Shown piece by piece: positions 62,495-64,000 of a stretch of DNA of 64,000 bases. This stretch comes from Leeuwenhoekiella palythoae (GTDB lineage Bacteria > Bacteroidota > Bacteroidia > Flavobacteriales > Flavobacteriaceae), in NCBI RefSeq assembly GCF_900130045.1, contig NZ_FQXT01000006.1, positions 189,488 through 253,487 of the forward strand. The letters run 5' to 3'. The position numbers and the translations under genes are program-made. Positions within the stretch are counted from its first letter, which is position 1. Each line of letters starts with the position of its first letter. The notes beneath the pieces are model-generated. The model worked only from the letters and a program-made list of their open reading frames with translations. It was not told where the DNA came from and did not search any database.

Positions 62495-62513
62495 CCTAAT
62501 TGCAATAAATTTG
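62483..62513 (+). promoter_or_regulatory. promoter of the Fur/Zur-family gene
   Basis: -33 TTG (62483-62485), a 20-base spacer and a perfect -7 TAAATTTG (62506-62513). The ATG is only 5 bases past the -7, so the transcript should be leaderless or nearly so. Confidence 0.65.
62489..62505. promoter_or_regulatory. candidate Zur box 2
   Basis: ATGCAACCTAATTGCAA, arms TGCAA and TTGCA about CCTAA. It fills the spacer of the regulator promoter and covers the -33 of the folE promoter. Its centre is 38 bases from that of box 1. Confidence 0.66.
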
Positions 62514-62517
62514 TAAT

Positions 62518-62898
62518 ATGGCAATTGTTAGAAAGACAAAATCTGTACACACGCTGCTTGAAGTAATGAAGCAAGCCGGGGAGGCCTTGTCTGTGGTTGA
62601 TCTGGTAAACAGATTAGATCAAGAGATGAATAAAACCACGGTGTACCGCATTTTAGACCGGTTAGAAGATGAAGGGCTTTTGCATTCGTTTCAAGGAAAA
62701 GACGGCTTAAAATGGTATGCGCAGTGTCAAGACTGCTCGACCGAGCATCATACTGATATGCATCCGCATTTTCAATGTGTGCAATGCGGAAAGACTACAT
62801 GTCTCCCACTGGAGGTGACCATCCCTAAAGTTCCCAATGTCAAGATCCAGTCAGCTTCTTTGCTGCTGACGGGCTTGTGTGAAGAATGTTTGACTTGA
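62518..62898 (+). CDS. zur: Fur-family regulator, Zur-like
   Basis: A 126-residue metal-sensing repressor. The winged helix is at about 8-65 (VNRLDQEMNKTTVYRILDRL). The metal region has TEHHTDMHPHFQCVQCGKTT and ends with GLCEECL, so both CxxC pairs of the structural zinc site are present. Many details fit Fur, PerR or Zur; the Zur call comes from context: divergent folE, COG0523 and MerC with shared palindromes. It is probably autoregulated. A long hairpin follows. Confidence 0.82.
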   Translation: MAIVRKTKSVHTLLEVMKQAGEALSVVDLVNRLDQEMNKTTVYRILDRLEDEGLLHSFQGKDGLKWYAQCQDCSTEHHTDMHPHFQCVQCGKTTCLPLEVTIPKVPNVKIQSASLLLTGLCEECLT

Positions 62899-62970
62899 TC
62901 ACAGCTTGAGCACTATAGATAAAGCGCACGTGTTCCTTGTGAACACTTATTTTAAAACTCAAAATTTGCG

Positions 62971-63010
62971 ACACGCAGAAAAGCAGGCCTAAGCCTGCTT
63001 TTCTGCGTGT
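62971..63010. terminator. long hairpin between convergent genes
   Basis: Perfect 18-base arms ACACGCAGAAAAGCAGGC and GCCTGCTTTTCTGCGTGT around CTAA. There is no T-run after the stem, so it could be a bidirectional terminator or RNA-stabilising stem for the Zur-like gene and the DUF4374 gene. Confidence 0.7.
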
Positions 63011-63027
63011 TATTGTGGCATTATCAA

Positions 63028-64000
63028 TTATTCAACAACATCAAGTTTACTGATAGCGGTAATGGTACCACCTACAACCTCTTTACCTTGAGTAGCCGTT
63101 GCACTTGCTACATCAATATTATAGATCCAACTTCCGGTTTCTGTGGTGATTCCTACGCTTACGGTGCTTTTATTGTCAGAAACGTAGTTGCTTTTGCTTG
63201 AAGTGAGCACTACAGTTTCAGGATTTGGTGTACCACTTACAGGAGTTACAGTTTGATTGTAAACATCAATAATGGCATACTGATTTCCGCTGGCGTAAGC
63301 AGATGTTCTTTCAGAAGCCATAATTCCTACAAATTTACCGTTACCTACATAGACCTGGTCTGTAACATACAAGCCGCCACTCGCTTCCTCTATGTTGAAG
63401 TAGTAATCGTCAAATTGAGTACTTCCGCTAGGAATACGAGTTACCGCAGAAGGTAAAGTAGAAGAAAGTTCGCCGTTTGTTGTAGCTACCGAAGAAGAAA
63501 ATGCATATGCATCTCCATTCTCATCAACACTTAATCCGTTTACGAAATAACGCCCAATAAAGCTGGTACGCTCATCGTGAATAGTAGTCTCATATTCCAT
63601 TTCTGGATAAGAATAAACTGCAATGTTTGCTTCGTTAGGATAGATGGTTCCAAAAGAATCACTACAGCATCCTTTCATTGTGAAATAAGGTAGATAAACT
63701 TTATCACCCACCTGCGTAATCCAAGTAAAGAAAGCTAATTCGCCAGATTCTTTATCAGCAAGTTCTTGTGTGTTGATTTGCCCTTCAGCAACAAATTGTA
63801 AAGTATTTGTATCAAAACGATACCAAGAAGCGATAGGAGAATCTGCATTTCTTGAAATTTTGATCAACAAGATTTCGTCATCTACAGCAGCAAATGCCTG
63901 AACAGTTTCAGATTGAAAATCAGATAATTTCTCAAGCGAACCTTCAGCGTTCAATTCGTATGAAGTTACCGCACCAGGATTCCCCTGACCGTAAAGCATA
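63028..64000 (-). CDS. DUF4374-domain protein, N-terminus beyond the window
   Basis: The last 324 codons of a protein whose start lies past base 64000; the Met at 63999 is internal, since the family is about 400 residues with a signal or lipoprotein leader. Segments KVYLPYFTMKGCCSDSFGTI, DERTSFIGRYFVNGLSVDEN and SGGLYVTDQVYVGNGKFVGI look like the beta-propeller-like repeats of DUF4374. Family members lie next to TonB receptors for siderophores or other metal chelates, so the metal theme continues past the window edge. Confidence 0.78.
   Translation of the reverse strand, partial: MLYGQGNPGAVTSYELNAEGSLEKLSDFQSETVQAFAAVDDEILLIKISRNADSPIASWYRFDTNTLQFVAEGQINTQELADKESGELAFFTWITQVGDKVYLPYFTMKGCCSDSFGTIYPNEANIAVYSYPEMEYETTIHDERTSFIGRYFVNGLSVDENGDAYAFSSSVATTNGELSSTLPSAVTRIPSGSTQFDDYYFNIEEASGGLYVTDQVYVGNGKFVGIMASERTSAYASGNQYAIIDVYNQTVTPVSGTPNPETVVLTSSKSNYVSDNKSTVSVGITTETGSWIYNIDVASATATQGKEVVGGTITAISKLDVVE

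Noticed and set aside
62971-63010. Attachment site or inverted repeat of an insertion sequence
   Set aside because: The two 18-base arms are only 4 bases apart between convergent genes, which fits a hairpin and not mobile-element ends.
1-64000. CRISPR arrays, tRNA, rRNA, insertion sequences, prophage
   Set aside because: I saw no regularly spaced repeats, no cloverleaf or rRNA-like stretches, and no transposase or integrase frame. A tRNA scan would settle the tRNA point.

Overview
The window looks like chromosome of a marine member of the Flavobacteriaceae (Bacteroidota). The evidence is roughly 40% GC, Bacteroidota-type promoters (TTG, about 20 bases, TAnnTTTG), many MKK-type lipoprotein signals, a CarboxypepD_reg TonB-dependent receptor, DUF4374, DUF4139, DCC and NUDIX-type sugar regulator families, a fused branched-chain E1 dehydrogenase and a type III polyketide synthase operon. 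I would not name a genus. I see no tRNA, rRNA, CRISPR array, transposase or phage gene.

Layout. 1-21 kb is mostly housekeeping: a cut VWA lipoprotein, a UvrD/PcrA helicase, an LpxH-like phosphoesterase, chorismate synthase, a dicarboxylate/glutamate symporter, a secreted lamin-tail protein, a haloacid dehalogenase, a DUF4139 protein with an inserted CarboxypepD_reg unit, a mutS2-small membrane protein-DCC operon, uracil-DNA glycosylase, and a leftward run 2OG oxygenase-SUI1-DUF1835-nucleoside phosphorylase-ppk1-binding protein. 21-30 kb holds the fused E1, three small envelope genes, a tightly overlapping FAD oxidoreductase-methyltransferase-type III PKS-FabL-like reductase operon, and threonine aldolase.

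30-37 kb is a three-gene operon of predicted peptide-ligase chemistry: transglutaminase-DUF2126, circularly permuted ATP-grasp fused to Alpha-E, and a second transglutaminase. 37-43 kb has an acetyltransferase, an esterase lipoprotein, small proteins, and xylBA divergent from a NUDIX-type regulator whose Nudix box is degenerate. 43-49 kb is an RND efflux operon.

50-63 kb reads as a metal, most likely zinc, homeostasis island. A Fur-family (Zur-like) gene faces folE. The 125-base gap holds two TTGCAA-type palindromes placed on both divergent promoters. Behind folE lie a gene remnant, MerC, a COG0523 metallochaperone and a CxxC flavoprotein. Further along the same strand, with small gaps, are a DUF5829 protein, a His-containing lipoprotein, a MacB/FtsX-type ABC ATPase and permease (the permease has a 12-histidine loop), a DUF3299-like exported protein, a Tat-type alkaline phosphatase, a small Cys-rich exported protein and a TonB-dependent receptor. 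The gene set resembles the zinc-regulated ABC systems of Vibrio (Zrg) and Pseudomonas (PA4063-PA4066).

A dispersed repeat of about 100-118 bases occurs at least five times. Four near-complete copies begin at or just after the stop codon of the upstream gene and point the same way as that gene. One copy has been captured as the N-terminus of the DUF3299-like protein. A second, short palindrome family (TTTCGC...GCGAAA) is scattered in and between genes of the metal island.
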